Shown here in pieces: positions 1 to 6,503 of a stretch of DNA of 8,566 nt. The stretch is taken from positions 1-8,566 of the forward strand of contig JAGLYJ010000045.1 in NCBI GenBank assembly GCA_023132365.1, read 5' to 3'. Numbering within the stretch: the stretch's first letter is position 1; each line of letters starts with the position of its first letter. The DNA is from Mycoplasmatota bacterium. Its GTDB lineage: Bacteria > Bacillota_I > Bacilli_A > Izemoplasmatales > Hujiaoplasmataceae. Position numbers and translations under genes: made by a program. The notes beneath the pieces were generated by a model. The model was not told where the DNA came from. It was given only the letters and a program-made list of their open reading frames with translations, and did no database searches.

Positions 1-43
1 ATTAATATTTAGCCTCTACTCGATTACATATCCGCTGTCTCTA

Positions 44-72
44 TTGACATAGAATTCCTAGAGTAATAAAAT
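44..72 (+). promoter_or_regulatory. Promoter of the alpha/beta hydrolase gene
   Basis: A perfect -35 box TTGACA (44-49) is followed after 17 bases by TAAAAT (67-72), one mismatch from the -10 consensus. A second TATAAT lies at 83-88 but has no good -35 at the right distance. The -35 sits in a small palindrome, TCTAT-TGAC-ATAGA (40-53), which could be an operator, though it is short. The SD AGGAGG (97-102) follows downstream. Confidence 0.65.
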
Positions 73-110
73 AAGGTCAGAATATAATGATTTAACAGGA
101 GGAATATTTT

Positions 111-989
111 ATGGAAAAGAAATTTTTTGATATTGGTAAAGAAAAACTAGCATATTTAGATATTGGTTCTAACAAAGAAGTATTGGTTTTGATTCACGGT
201 AATATGAGTAGTGGTATTCACTTTAAACCAGTAATAGAAAAACTACAGAAACAATTTAGGATTATCGCGCCAGACCTTAGAGGTTTTGGAGATTCTACTT
301 ATAACAATGAATATAATGACCTAGAAGAACTAGCTGATGATGTATTAGTTTTACTTGATGGACTTGATATTCATGAATACGTTATTGCAGGTTGGTCTAC
401 AGGTGGAGCGGTCGCTTTAAAAATCGCAGCTAAAAGAAATCAAGAAGTTAAGAAAGTAATTCTAATTGAGTCTTGTTCTTATAAGGGATATCCTATATTT
501 AAGAAAGATGAAGCGGGGCAACCTATTGTTGGATCATATTACGCTAGCAAAGCTGAGCTAGCACTTGATCCTATCCAAGTAGCTTCTATGGATAATATCT
601 TTAAAACCGGAGCTACTGCATATATGAAAGCAGTATGGGATCAACTTATCTATACTGTTAACAAACCGGTTAAAGAAGATGATGATTTATATTTAGCTGA
701 AACTATGAAAGAAAGATGTATAGTTGATGTTGACTACGCACTTACAAGGTTTAATATGTCAGATGTTCATAATGGTGTAACTATGGGTGATGGATCTATT
801 AAAGATGTAGTATGTCCTGTTCTTTCATTTTGGAGTGAATCAGATATAGTTGTACTTGAGTATATGGTAGATGAAACTGTTGAAGCACTTTATGACTGTA
901 AGAAGATTAAATTAGCTAATTCAGGTCATAGTCCTTTAGTGGATTGTCCTGATGTATTAGTTAAACATATTCAAGAGTTTATAAAATAA
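111..989 (+). CDS. Alpha/beta-fold hydrolase, probably a cytoplasmic esterase or related enzyme
   Basis: This is a 292-residue single-domain alpha/beta hydrolase with no signal peptide or membrane segment, so it should act in the cytoplasm. The canonical parts are in order: an HGN oxyanion loop (residues 29-31), the DLRGFGDS strand-turn (55-62) typical of the family, the nucleophile elbow G-W-S-T-G-G with Ser96, a helical cap at roughly 125-230, a probable acid Asp245 in SESD, and the catalytic His273 in SGHS. The full triad is present and the length is normal for the family. The start is set by AGGAGG ending eight bases before ATG 111. It has its own promoter and no co-directional partner before the leader region at 1039. 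No good terminator follows the stop; transcripts may run on to the hairpin at 1173. The substrate cannot be read from sequence; candidates are short-chain esters or lactones. Confidence 0.85.
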   Translation: MEKKFFDIGKEKLAYLDIGSNKEVLVLIHGNMSSGIHFKPVIEKLQKQFRIIAPDLRGFGDSTYNNEYNDLEELADDVLVLLDGLDIHEYVIAGWSTGGAVALKIAAKRNQEVKKVILIESCSYKGYPIFKKDEAGQPIVGSYYASKAELALDPIQVASMDNIFKTGATAYMKAVWDQLIYTVNKPVKEDDDLYLAETMKERCIVDVDYALTRFNMSDVHNGVTMGDGSIKDVVCPVLSFWSESDIVVLEYMVDETVEALYDCKKIKLANSGHSPLVDCPDVLVKHIQEFIK

Positions 990-1038
990 TATATAAACTA
1001 TTATCGATAGTATTATAAGAATCAGATATAAACGAATA

Positions 1039-1067
1039 TTGACAAAGGAATAGTTCTATAGTATTAT
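1039..1067 (+). promoter_or_regulatory. Strong promoter for the rsgA leader
   Basis: TTGACA (1039-1044) is perfect and lies 17 bases from TATTAT (1062-1067), which has one mismatch to TATAAT. Transcription would begin near 1074, giving an untranslated leader of about 165 bases before the rsgA start codon. That is long for these genes and contains a short ORF and a terminator. Confidence 0.7.
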
Positions 1068-1099
1068 TAAATAAATTATTTACAAAGGGGTGATGTTTT

Positions 1100-1153
1100 A
1101 TGAAAGAACTTAACAGTAATAAAAATTTTATAGATACATCTAACAGCAAATAA
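1100..1153 (+). CDS. 17-residue leader peptide upstream of rsgA
   Basis: The short ORF encodes MKELNSNKNFIDTSNSK and ends in TAA. It is preceded by AAAGGGGTGAT (1084-1094), close to the ideal SD, at proper spacing, and lies about 25 bases after the predicted transcription start. It is rich in Asn, Lys and Ser and has no membrane or secretion character. Its last six codons form the 5' arm of a long-range stem with 1198-1214, and its stop codon abuts a candidate antiterminator arm (1154-1159), ahead of an intrinsic terminator at 1173. This architecture matches leader ORFs that control downstream genes through ribosome position. A regulatory role is inferred; the peptide itself may have no function. 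It shares the reading frame of rsgA, but stops at 1151, 1172 and 1205 separate them. Confidence 0.6.
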   Translation: MKELNSNKNFIDTSNSK

Positions 1154-1214
1154 TCCTTATTTGAATATTTTTAAGGACCATTATTTGGTCCTTTTTGTTT
1201 GCTTTAGATGTATC
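1133..1214 (+). promoter_or_regulatory. Candidate attenuator: long-range stem around antiterminator and terminator
   Basis: Bases 1133-1150 (GATACATCTAACAGCAAA) pair with 1198-1214 (TTTGCTTTAGATGTATC) over 17 base pairs with only C1144 bulged. Inside lie three competing hairpins: AAATAA/TTATTT (1148-1153 with 1157-1162), TCCTTA/TAAGGA (1154-1159 with 1172-1177, a candidate antiterminator) and the terminator AAGGACCA/TGGTCCTT (1173-1180 with 1186-1193). The second and third cannot form together. A ribosome on the leader ORF would cover the 5' arm and could cover 1154-1159. The pairings are seen in the sequence; the regulatory mechanism is inferred. Confidence 0.55.
1173..1200 (+). terminator. 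Intrinsic terminator inside the rsgA leader
   Basis: A perfect 8-bp stem, AAGGACCA (1173-1180) with TGGTCCTT (1186-1193), has a 5-base loop and is followed by TTTGTTT. It lies between the leader ORF and rsgA, so rsgA expression from the 1039 promoter needs read-through or antitermination. It may also end the transcript of the upstream hydrolase gene. Confidence 0.75.
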
Positions 1215-1225
1215 AGTCTTTTAAG

Positions 1226-1237
1226 AAAGGATGTGAT
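1226..1237 (+). promoter_or_regulatory. Ribosome binding site that fixes the rsgA start at TTG 1241
   Basis: AAAGGATGTGAT differs at one base from the full anti-SD complement AAAGGAGGTGAT and is correctly spaced for TTG 1241. The in-frame ATG at 1208 lies inside the 3' arm of the leader stem and has no SD before it, so the 11 extra residues it would add are probably not translated. Confidence 0.75.
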
Positions 1238-1240
1238 ATT

Positions 1241-2212
1241 TTGAAAAGTAAGCAAAGCAATAATTCTCTTGAAAAAGGTCAAGTAGTAGCCGTATATAAA
1301 GATAGGTATCTAGTTGATTATAATAATACAAGAATTCTAACTGAAGTTAGTGGTAGATTTAAATACACTAATTTGCAAAAGTCTGATTATCCTCATATAG
1401 GTGATTTTGTAAGTTTCAGAAAAGCTGATGAATATTTAGGTATTATCGAAAGTATCCATGATAGAACTAGTGTATTGGAAAGGCTTGATGCTGGAACAAT
1501 TGGTGAAAGACATATTTTAGCTGCTAATATTGATATAGTCTTCATATGTATGTCATTAAATGAAGACTATAACACAAAGAAGCTAAGAAACTTCTTAAGT
1601 TTAACCTATGATAAGAATTTTAGAACTATCATTTTATTAACTAAAAAGGATTTATGTGATGATATCCAATATTATATTGATGAAACTAAAGAAATAACTG
1701 ATTATGAAATTTATCCAGTAACAGTTTATGAAGAAACAGATATGGATAAAATAGAATCAGTCATTGGTGAAAGTGTAGCGGTATTTATTGGAAGTAGTGG
1801 TGTAGGCAAATCAACTATTATTAATAGTTTGATTGGTGAAGAGCATTTCAAAACCTTACAAATAAGGTTAAGTGATGCTCAAGGTAGGCACGCTACAGTA
1901 AACCGTGAACTTGTAAACCTAAAGAATGGTGGTAAGGTTATAGATACACCAGGTATTAGAATCGTATCTTCATATTTTGTATCTGAAAGTAGCTTTGAAG
2001 ATATATTATCATTAGGCGAAGGTTGTCGGTACTTAGATTGTACACATGACAGTGAACCTGGCTGTATGGTAAAACTAGCAATAGATACAGGCTTACTAGA
2101 TAGTGAAAGATTTGATCAATATGCAAATGCTATGAGACTTAATAATTATAATAGAAGAAGAGAATTACAAAGAACTAGAATGCTTAACAAAAGATTAAAA
2201 AAGGGGAGATAA
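1241..2212 (+). CDS. rsgA: RsgA-type circularly permuted ribosome-assembly GTPase
   Basis: RsgA (YjeQ/YloQ) is a GTPase that binds the maturing 30S subunit in the cytoplasm and promotes its late assembly; its activity is stimulated by the ribosome. From the TTG start the protein has 323 residues: an OB-fold N-terminal part (about 10-75), then GTPase motifs in the permuted order of the family, G4 TKKD (134-137), G1 GSSGVGKST (184-192), a G2 region GRHAT (215-219) and G3 DTPG (235-238). The C-terminal zinc knuckle has all four ligands, C262-x4-C267-x-H269-x5-C275, in the context DCTHDSEPGC. A basic tail rich in Arg and Lys follows. The ERLDAGTIGERHILAANIDIV stretch resembles the longer, divergent RsgA-like subgroup rather than the roughly 300-residue YloQ type, so it could be a second copy. 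It is preceded by a leader ORF and terminator. Confidence 0.88.
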   Translation: MKSKQSNNSLEKGQVVAVYKDRYLVDYNNTRILTEVSGRFKYTNLQKSDYPHIGDFVSFRKADEYLGIIESIHDRTSVLERLDAGTIGERHILAANIDIVFICMSLNEDYNTKKLRNFLSLTYDKNFRTIILLTKKDLCDDIQYYIDETKEITDYEIYPVTVYEETDMDKIESVIGESVAVFIGSSGVGKSTIINSLIGEEHFKTLQIRLSDAQGRHATVNRELVNLKNGGKVIDTPGIRIVSSYFVSESSFEDILSLGEGCRYLDCTHDSEPGCMVKLAIDTGLLDSERFDQYANAMRLNNYNRRRELQRTRMLNKRLKKGR

Positions 2213-2230
2213 TTCTCCCCTTTTGATTTG
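2197..2230 (+). terminator. Bidirectional terminator between rsgA and the ABC operon
   Basis: AAAAGGGGAGA (2199-2209) pairs with TCTCCCCTTTT (2214-2224) over 11 bp around a 4-base loop, followed on the plus strand by TTTTGATTTG. On the minus strand the same hairpin is followed by a run of T from A2197-2202, so it can also end the ABC transporter transcript, whose stop codon lies 17 bases away. The rsgA stop codon TAA (2210-2212) starts at the loop. Confidence 0.85.
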
Positions 2231-2240
2231 TAATATATAT

Positions 2241-3998
2241 TTAGATATAATAATTGGCTTGAGATGTGAAAAGTTCATAATATATACCGCTTTTCTTCTT
2301 CATTAAGTTCTTATGGCTATTCATATCAATAATTTTACCTTTATCAAGCACGATTATTCTGTCACAGAAAACACTACTACTCATTCTATGTGAAATATAT
2401 ATTGTTGTTTTATCTTTAACAAGTTCGCTAAAATGCTCATATATTTCTGCTTCACTTAAAGGATCAAGCGCGCTAGTAGGCTCATCTAGTATTGCAATAG
2501 ATGAATTCTGATACATTGCCCTAGCGATTGCGACTTTTTGTTTTTCTCCACCTGATAAATCTACACCTTCTTTACTGTATTCTTTAGATAAGAAGCTATC
2601 TATTTTATTTGGCAGAGACTCAATCTTTTGTTCAAGCCCAGACTGATATAAACATTCTTTTATATATGCTTTGTCTTTTTCCTCAACATCCACGTTTTCA
2701 CTTATAGTTAAAGCAAATAGCTTAAAGTCTTGGAATACAGCTGATATCTGTTTTATGTATGAGTGATACTCATAATCATTAATATCTACGTTATTCCAAT
2801 AAATGTGACCTTTGTCTACTTCATAAAAGCGACTAATTAACTTAACTATTGTAGTTTTACCAGCTCCATTTATCCCCACGATACTTATCTTTTCGCCTTT
2901 TTTAATTTCGAATGATATATCATCTAGTATTAATTTATTCTGATTAGGATAAGAAAATGACACATTCTTAAACCTTAATGATTCTAGAGGTTCGCAATTC
3001 AAACCGCCACTAGATGAATTGATTGCGTCTTTCATGTTAATAATTTCAAGTACTGGTTTTAACGTTATTGTGTGACGTCTTAATTCACTAAAACGTTCTA
3101 CAAATACATTAATCGCATTAGCTACGCTAAAAGCACTGGCTGTTAAGAGAATATAGGTAGCTACACCAAGACCATCTGTAATTGATGATGGTCCAAGAAT
3201 CAAATAAATGATAACTACTTGGATACTATTAACAAGGCTGAAATATATTTGATTGTTTCCTAGAACTTTATAGAAGTATACGAGATAATTACATGTTTCA
3301 TCTAGGAACTTATTAAATTTATTATATATCATGTTTCCGAGTGGATAAAGACGGTAATCTTTTTGATAGCGTTCATCTTGAACTGCAGTGTCAAAATATG
3401 ATAGTTTACGGTTTACTGGTCCCAACTCTTCATACAATATTTTTTGTTTTTTTGATGTAAGACCAGTTAAATAGAAACGAATAGCGGTACCAATAAGAAT
3501 TACAATTATAACAATTGGTTTAAATATTATTATTAGCGTTAATAAGGAACAAAGTGTTAAAAACTGGTGTAATATTTCTTCTATACAAGTTAGAAATTCT
3601 TGATGTGAGTTGAAGATAGTTACTGCAGCTTTAGCCTTATCTACAGTTTCTAAATATTTGGAATCTTCTAAATATTTAAATTCAACACTCATAAGCTTGC
3701 TGGAAATATGAATTTTCAGTTTTGCCAATATTTCGAATAATGCAATTTCAGAGTGAGTTTGAAGAGTAATTTCTAAGAACCTTACTAAAACTTCTATTCC
3801 AACAATAGCAGCTGCATAGTACATAGCGGTATTGATATCACCATTGATCAGAGATTTTACAATTAAACTGAGGCTATAAACACCTACTAATGTTTTTATC
3901 GTTTGTATTATCGCTCTTATGAGTGCTAGAACATAGAACTTCTTAGAGAGTTTAAAGGTTAGGCGAAATAGTCGCCAGCTGTCTCTACTTAGTTTCAT
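2241..3998 (-). CDS. ABC exporter half-transporter (membrane domain plus ATPase), second gene of pair
   Basis: This 585-residue protein fuses an N-terminal membrane domain with a C-terminal ATPase, the layout of ABCB-type exporters. Hydrophobic segments lie at about 21-50, 58-80, 140-180 and 248-300. The LED motif (110-112, in FKYLEDSKYLE) sits in the cytoplasmic loop region, as seen in peptide and lantibiotic-type exporters. The ATPase has Walker A GINGAGKTT (375-383), Q-loop Q423, signature LSGGE (481-485), Walker B AILDEP with Glu506, D-loop SALD (509-512) and switch His537, so its site looks active. There is no C39 peptidase domain. Its start overlaps the preceding gene by 14 bases and has AAGGA (4007-4011) at good spacing, so the two are co-translated and probably form a heterodimer. 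The exported substrate is unknown: no precursor peptide or drug-regulator gene lies in the operon. Confidence 0.88.
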   Translation of the reverse strand: MKLSRDSWRLFRLTFKLSKKFYVLALIRAIIQTIKTLVGVYSLSLIVKSLINGDINTAMYYAAAIVGIEVLVRFLEITLQTHSEIALFEILAKLKIHISSKLMSVEFKYLEDSKYLETVDKAKAAVTIFNSHQEFLTCIEEILHQFLTLCSLLTLIIIFKPIVIIVILIGTAIRFYLTGLTSKKQKILYEELGPVNRKLSYFDTAVQDERYQKDYRLYPLGNMIYNKFNKFLDETCNYLVYFYKVLGNNQIYFSLVNSIQVVIIYLILGPSSITDGLGVATYILLTASAFSVANAINVFVERFSELRRHTITLKPVLEIINMKDAINSSSGGLNCEPLESLRFKNVSFSYPNQNKLILDDISFEIKKGEKISIVGINGAGKTTIVKLISRFYEVDKGHIYWNNVDINDYEYHSYIKQISAVFQDFKLFALTISENVDVEEKDKAYIKECLYQSGLEQKIESLPNKIDSFLSKEYSKEGVDLSGGEKQKVAIARAMYQNSSIAILDEPTSALDPLSEAEIYEHFSELVKDKTTIYISHRMSSSVFCDRIIVLDKGKIIDMNSHKNLMKKKSGIYYELFTSQANYYI

Positions 3999-5802
3999 TA
4001 GAAAATTCCTTCTCTTCCTGATAATATTTACCTTGAGTTATAAACATTTCCTTATATAGCCCATTGCTTAACTTCATAAGTTCTTCATGATTCCCATGCT
4101 CTTTAATAACACCGGCTTCAATGAATAAAATATCATCGCAGAACTTAGTGCTAGCTAACCTATGAGAAATCATTACAGCTGTACGACCATCAACAAGTTC
4201 GTTGAAATGTTCGTACATTTCTCTTTCAGCTATAGCATCTAAAGAAGAAGTAGGTTCATCAAGAATAATTAGTTTAGTATTTTGCTTATATAACGCTCTA
4301 GATATAGCGAGTTTTTGAGCTTCACCACCGCTTAAGTCAGTTCCATTTTCATCAACTACTTTGAGCATTTGTTGGTCTTCCATTAATTCATAGCCCATAA
4401 TTTTTTCATAAAGACCAACTTGTTTTAAAGCTTTTAAAGCACACTCTCTATCAATTTCAGTAGGGTTTTCTCCAGTTATATTTTCTAACAATGAAGCAGC
4501 GTAGATATTTACTTCTTGAAACACAACTGCTATATTTTTACGGTAAGATCTTAAATTCATGTCTTTAGTACTTATACCATTAATAAGTATATCTCCTTCA
4601 TTAGGTTTATATAAACCACTTAGAAGTTTAACGATTGTAGACTTCCCTGATCCATTTATACCTACTAAAGCTATTTTTTTACCTGCATCAATTTTAAATG
4701 ATATATTATTTAATACATATTTATCACTAACAGGATATTTAAAACTTACGTTTCTAAATTCTATAGTCATACTATCAAAAACTAAATCATCATCAGTTTC
4801 TTCTTCGAAAGAGTAATCATCATCGAAGAAGCTCATATACTTTTTAGTTTTGTTAGTTTCTGTTTTTAATCTAGACACTTCTCTAAAAGTATTTTGCAAT
4901 TTAACAGTTATCATTAGGATAGTCATTATAGTCATTGAGATAGTACCAATACTAACTGAACCATTAAAATATGCTTTAATAACTATTAAATAAGTTAGTC
5001 CGTTTGTTATAAGCAGGAATATTATTTCAAATAAACTAAAACGATATTCAAATATATTAATTTCCTTAAGCAATGCATTAACAAGTCCAGCCTTCTGTTT
5101 ATATCTATTGGTTAAAGGTTTACTCAAATCATTAATACGGATATCTTTCCCATAAGTATTATCATGAGCAATCCTGTAGTAGTAATTAGAAACTCTCCGT
5201 CTTTCAGCTAATTCTTTGTGATTAGCAACAGCGAAGTTTTTAGATTTTAAAGATATAAAAAATTGTAGTATTGCACAACCAAAAGCTATTAGTACAATAA
5301 TTGGATTGAATAATCCTAAAATTAGGATAAAGCCAATAATTGAAAATATCTCAGGCATTTGCGTAAACACAATTCGAAGTGTTCCTTGAAAGCCATAAAA
5401 GGCATGGCTCATAGTTTCAAATCCTTCATCCCTTTTTTGATGGAAGTTAGCGTCTTCTAAATGCTTAAACTCAGCATTTCGAAACTTATTGTTGTAAGTT
5501 CGACCTCTTCTTACCCTACTGGCAATAAATCTGCCCGAAGCCTTAAAATATAGTTTTAATTGTAGAACACTAAAAACTAATAGTGAGGCACCAAAAATAA
5601 GTATATACATTATTGTCTGGTTAACATCACCAATACTTATAGAATCAATAACATATTTTGGAAAGATTACAAATAGTAGCGGCAATGAACCAGACACTAT
5701 CATATGTAGAATAAAATACCAAATAACATACAATTCCTTATCTTCTTTAAAAACCTTAATGTGAAACTTAAATACATCTAATGTTGAATATTTGTTTTCC
5801 AT
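3985..5802 (-). CDS. ABC exporter half-transporter (membrane domain plus ATPase), first gene of pair
   Basis: This 605-residue protein has the same layout as its downstream partner: a membrane domain with hydrophobic stretches at about 25-50, 62-85, 147-185 and 257-300, then an ATPase. Visible motifs are Walker A GINGSGKST (381-389), Q-loop Q429, signature LSGGE (490-494), Walker B LIILDEP with Glu516, D-loop SLD (520-522) and switch His547. FKHLEDANF (112-120) corresponds to FKYLEDSKY of the partner, so the pair probably arose by duplication and then diverged. An acidic linker (326-340, rich in Asp and Glu) precedes the ATPase, and the C-terminus has an extra charged tail that overlaps the next start. 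The SD AAAGGG (5809-5814 on the plus axis) sits six bases before the ATG. No catalytic residue is degenerate, unlike many heterodimeric exporters. The substrate could be a peptide, lipid or drug. Confidence 0.88.
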   Translation of the reverse strand: MENKYSTLDVFKFHIKVFKEDKELYVIWYFILHMIVSGSLPLLFVIFPKYVIDSISIGDVNQTIMYILIFGASLLVFSVLQLKLYFKASGRFIASRVRRGRTYNNKFRNAEFKHLEDANFHQKRDEGFETMSHAFYGFQGTLRIVFTQMPEIFSIIGFILILGLFNPIIVLIAFGCAILQFFISLKSKNFAVANHKELAERRRVSNYYYRIAHDNTYGKDIRINDLSKPLTNRYKQKAGLVNALLKEINIFEYRFSLFEIIFLLITNGLTYLIVIKAYFNGSVSIGTISMTIMTILMITVKLQNTFREVSRLKTETNKTKKYMSFFDDDYSFEEETDDDLVFDSMTIEFRNVSFKYPVSDKYVLNNISFKIDAGKKIALVGINGSGKSTIVKLLSGLYKPNEGDILINGISTKDMNLRSYRKNIAVVFQEVNIYAASLLENITGENPTEIDRECALKALKQVGLYEKIMGYELMEDQQMLKVVDENGTDLSGGEAQKLAISRALYKQNTKLIILDEPTSSLDAIAEREMYEHFNELVDGRTAVMISHRLASTKFCDDILFIEAGVIKEHGNHEELMKLSNGLYKEMFITQGKYYQEEKEFSNETK

Positions 5803-5831
5803 AGCACACCCTTTAATTCCCTTCTCTATCT

Positions 5832-5860
5832 ATATTAATATCTATATTTCAAAAAATCAA
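5832..5860 (-). promoter_or_regulatory. Candidate promoter of the ABC exporter operon
   Basis: Reading the minus strand, TTGATT (5860-5855) is followed after 17 bases by TAATAT (5837-5832), matching both consensus boxes at four positions each. It points at the ABC gene start at 5802. The region is so AT-rich that this match is suggestive only. Confidence 0.4.
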
Positions 5861-5912
5861 TCAACTCGTGGTTGCGTAAATTTATTTAACAAGTTATATT
5901 TAATAAATTTAG

Positions 5913-5921
5913 TGTTATAAT
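5913..5921 (+). promoter_or_regulatory. Extended -10 promoter of rlmH
   Basis: TGTTATAAT is a perfect extended -10 element (TGn-TATAAT) with no clear -35, as expected for that class. Transcription would start near 5928, only about ten bases before the rlmH ATG, so the SD GGTGAT (5928-5933) would be at the very 5' end of the message. The in-frame ATG at 5920 is part of the -10 box and therefore cannot be the start. Confidence 0.5.
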
Positions 5922-5937
5922 GTTCTCGGTGATTAAG

Positions 5938-6414
5938 ATGAAAATAAAAATTATTTCAGCAGGAAAGATTAAAGAAAAATACCTTCTAGAAGGTATTAAG
6001 GAATATAGTAAAAGACTATCTAAATATTGCAAGTTAGATTTAGTAGAAGTGAAAGATGAAGCGGCTCCAGATAATCTTTCTATAAAAGATATTGAAATAA
6101 TTAAGAATATTGAAGGTAAAAGAATTCTATCAAAGATAAATGATGAATATATTATTGCTTTAGCTATAGATGGAAAACAGTTTTCTTCTGAAGAACTAGC
6201 AAATAAAATGAATGATGTCACATCATATCATTCATCTAATATTTGTTTTATAATCGGAGGCTCATTAGGGTTATCAAAAGAGATTCTTAATAAGGCTGAT
6301 GTTAAACTTTCATTCTCAAAGATGACTTTTCCTCATCGGTTAATGAAACTTATTCTGTTAGAACAAATATATCGTTCGTTTAGAATTAACAAGAATGAGC
6401 CATATCACAAATAG
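5938..6414 (+). CDS. rlmH: 23S rRNA (pseudouridine-1915-N3) methyltransferase RlmH
   Basis: RlmH is a small SPOUT-class homodimer that uses SAM to methylate N3 of pseudouridine 1915 in helix 69 of 23S rRNA, acting on assembled 70S ribosomes. The chosen start gives 158 residues, essentially the usual family length of about 159, with the hallmark N-terminus MKIKIISAGKIKEKYL. The SAM-binding knot shows LAIDGKQFSS (about 75-84), IIGGSLGLS (105-113) and the C-terminal stretch LSFSKMTFPHRLMKLILLEQ (124-143), ending in NEPYHK, which is the conserved terminus. A start at 5920 would add six residues lying in the promoter and is rejected. The gene is transcribed divergently from the ABC operon and has no obvious terminator before the XRE gene, so some read-through is possible. 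Confidence 0.95.
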   Translation: MKIKIISAGKIKEKYLLEGIKEYSKRLSKYCKLDLVEVKDEAAPDNLSIKDIEIIKNIEGKRILSKINDEYIIALAIDGKQFSSEELANKMNDVTSYHSSNICFIIGGSLGLSKEILNKADVKLSFSKMTFPHRLMKLILLEQIYRSFRINKNEPYHK

Positions 6415-6454
6415 TTACAAATATGTTATAAACCGCATAACAAAGCCATAAATT

Positions 6455-6484
6455 TTGCTCAAATACTATTATCAGAGTATAATA
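6455..6484 (+). promoter_or_regulatory. Promoter and possible operator of the XRE regulator
   Basis: TATAAT (6478-6483) is a perfect -10; TTGCTC (6455-6460), 17 bases upstream, is a weak -35. The -10 overlaps an inverted repeat, TATTAT-cagagt-ATAATA (6467-6484), and a second one, ATACT/AGTAT (6463-6467 with 6476-6480). Such dyads at the -10 could be the regulator's own binding site, but AT-rich repeats arise easily by chance. Confidence 0.4.
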
Positions 6485-6503
6485 TAAGAGTTGGAGGTTT
6501 AAG

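Noticed and set aside
1..43. End of an upstream gene at the left border
   Set aside because: A plus-strand frame is open for 16 codons but its translation shows no recognisable protein end, and too little sequence is present to call it.
997..1011. Hairpin ACTAT/ATAGT just after the first hydrolase gene as its terminator
   Set aside because: The stem is five base pairs, four of them A-T, with no T run after it; too weak for an intrinsic terminator.
1133..1214. Inverted repeat as ends of a small mobile element (MITE)
   Set aside because: The arms are only about 50 bases apart, enclose a terminator, coincide with leader codons, and no target-site duplication is seen flanking them.
1100..2212. 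Leader ORF and rsgA as one gene joined by bypassing or stop read-through
   Set aside because: They share a frame and a stem joins them, but three in-frame stops intervene and rsgA has its own excellent SD and start codon.
4559..4816. 85-codon plus-strand ORF inside the first ABC gene
   Set aside because: It is antisense to the conserved ATPase region, has no SD, and its translation mirrors the constrained codons of the Walker A region.
2241..5802. Bacteriocin or lantibiotic export cluster
   Set aside because: No precursor peptide ORF, modification enzyme, immunity gene or peptidase domain is found in or near the operon within the window.
5886..6221. 111-codon minus-strand ORF over rlmH
   Set aside because: It lies antisense to the highly conserved rlmH gene, lacks an SD, and its Ile/Ser/Leu-rich translation is typical of antisense to AT-rich genes.
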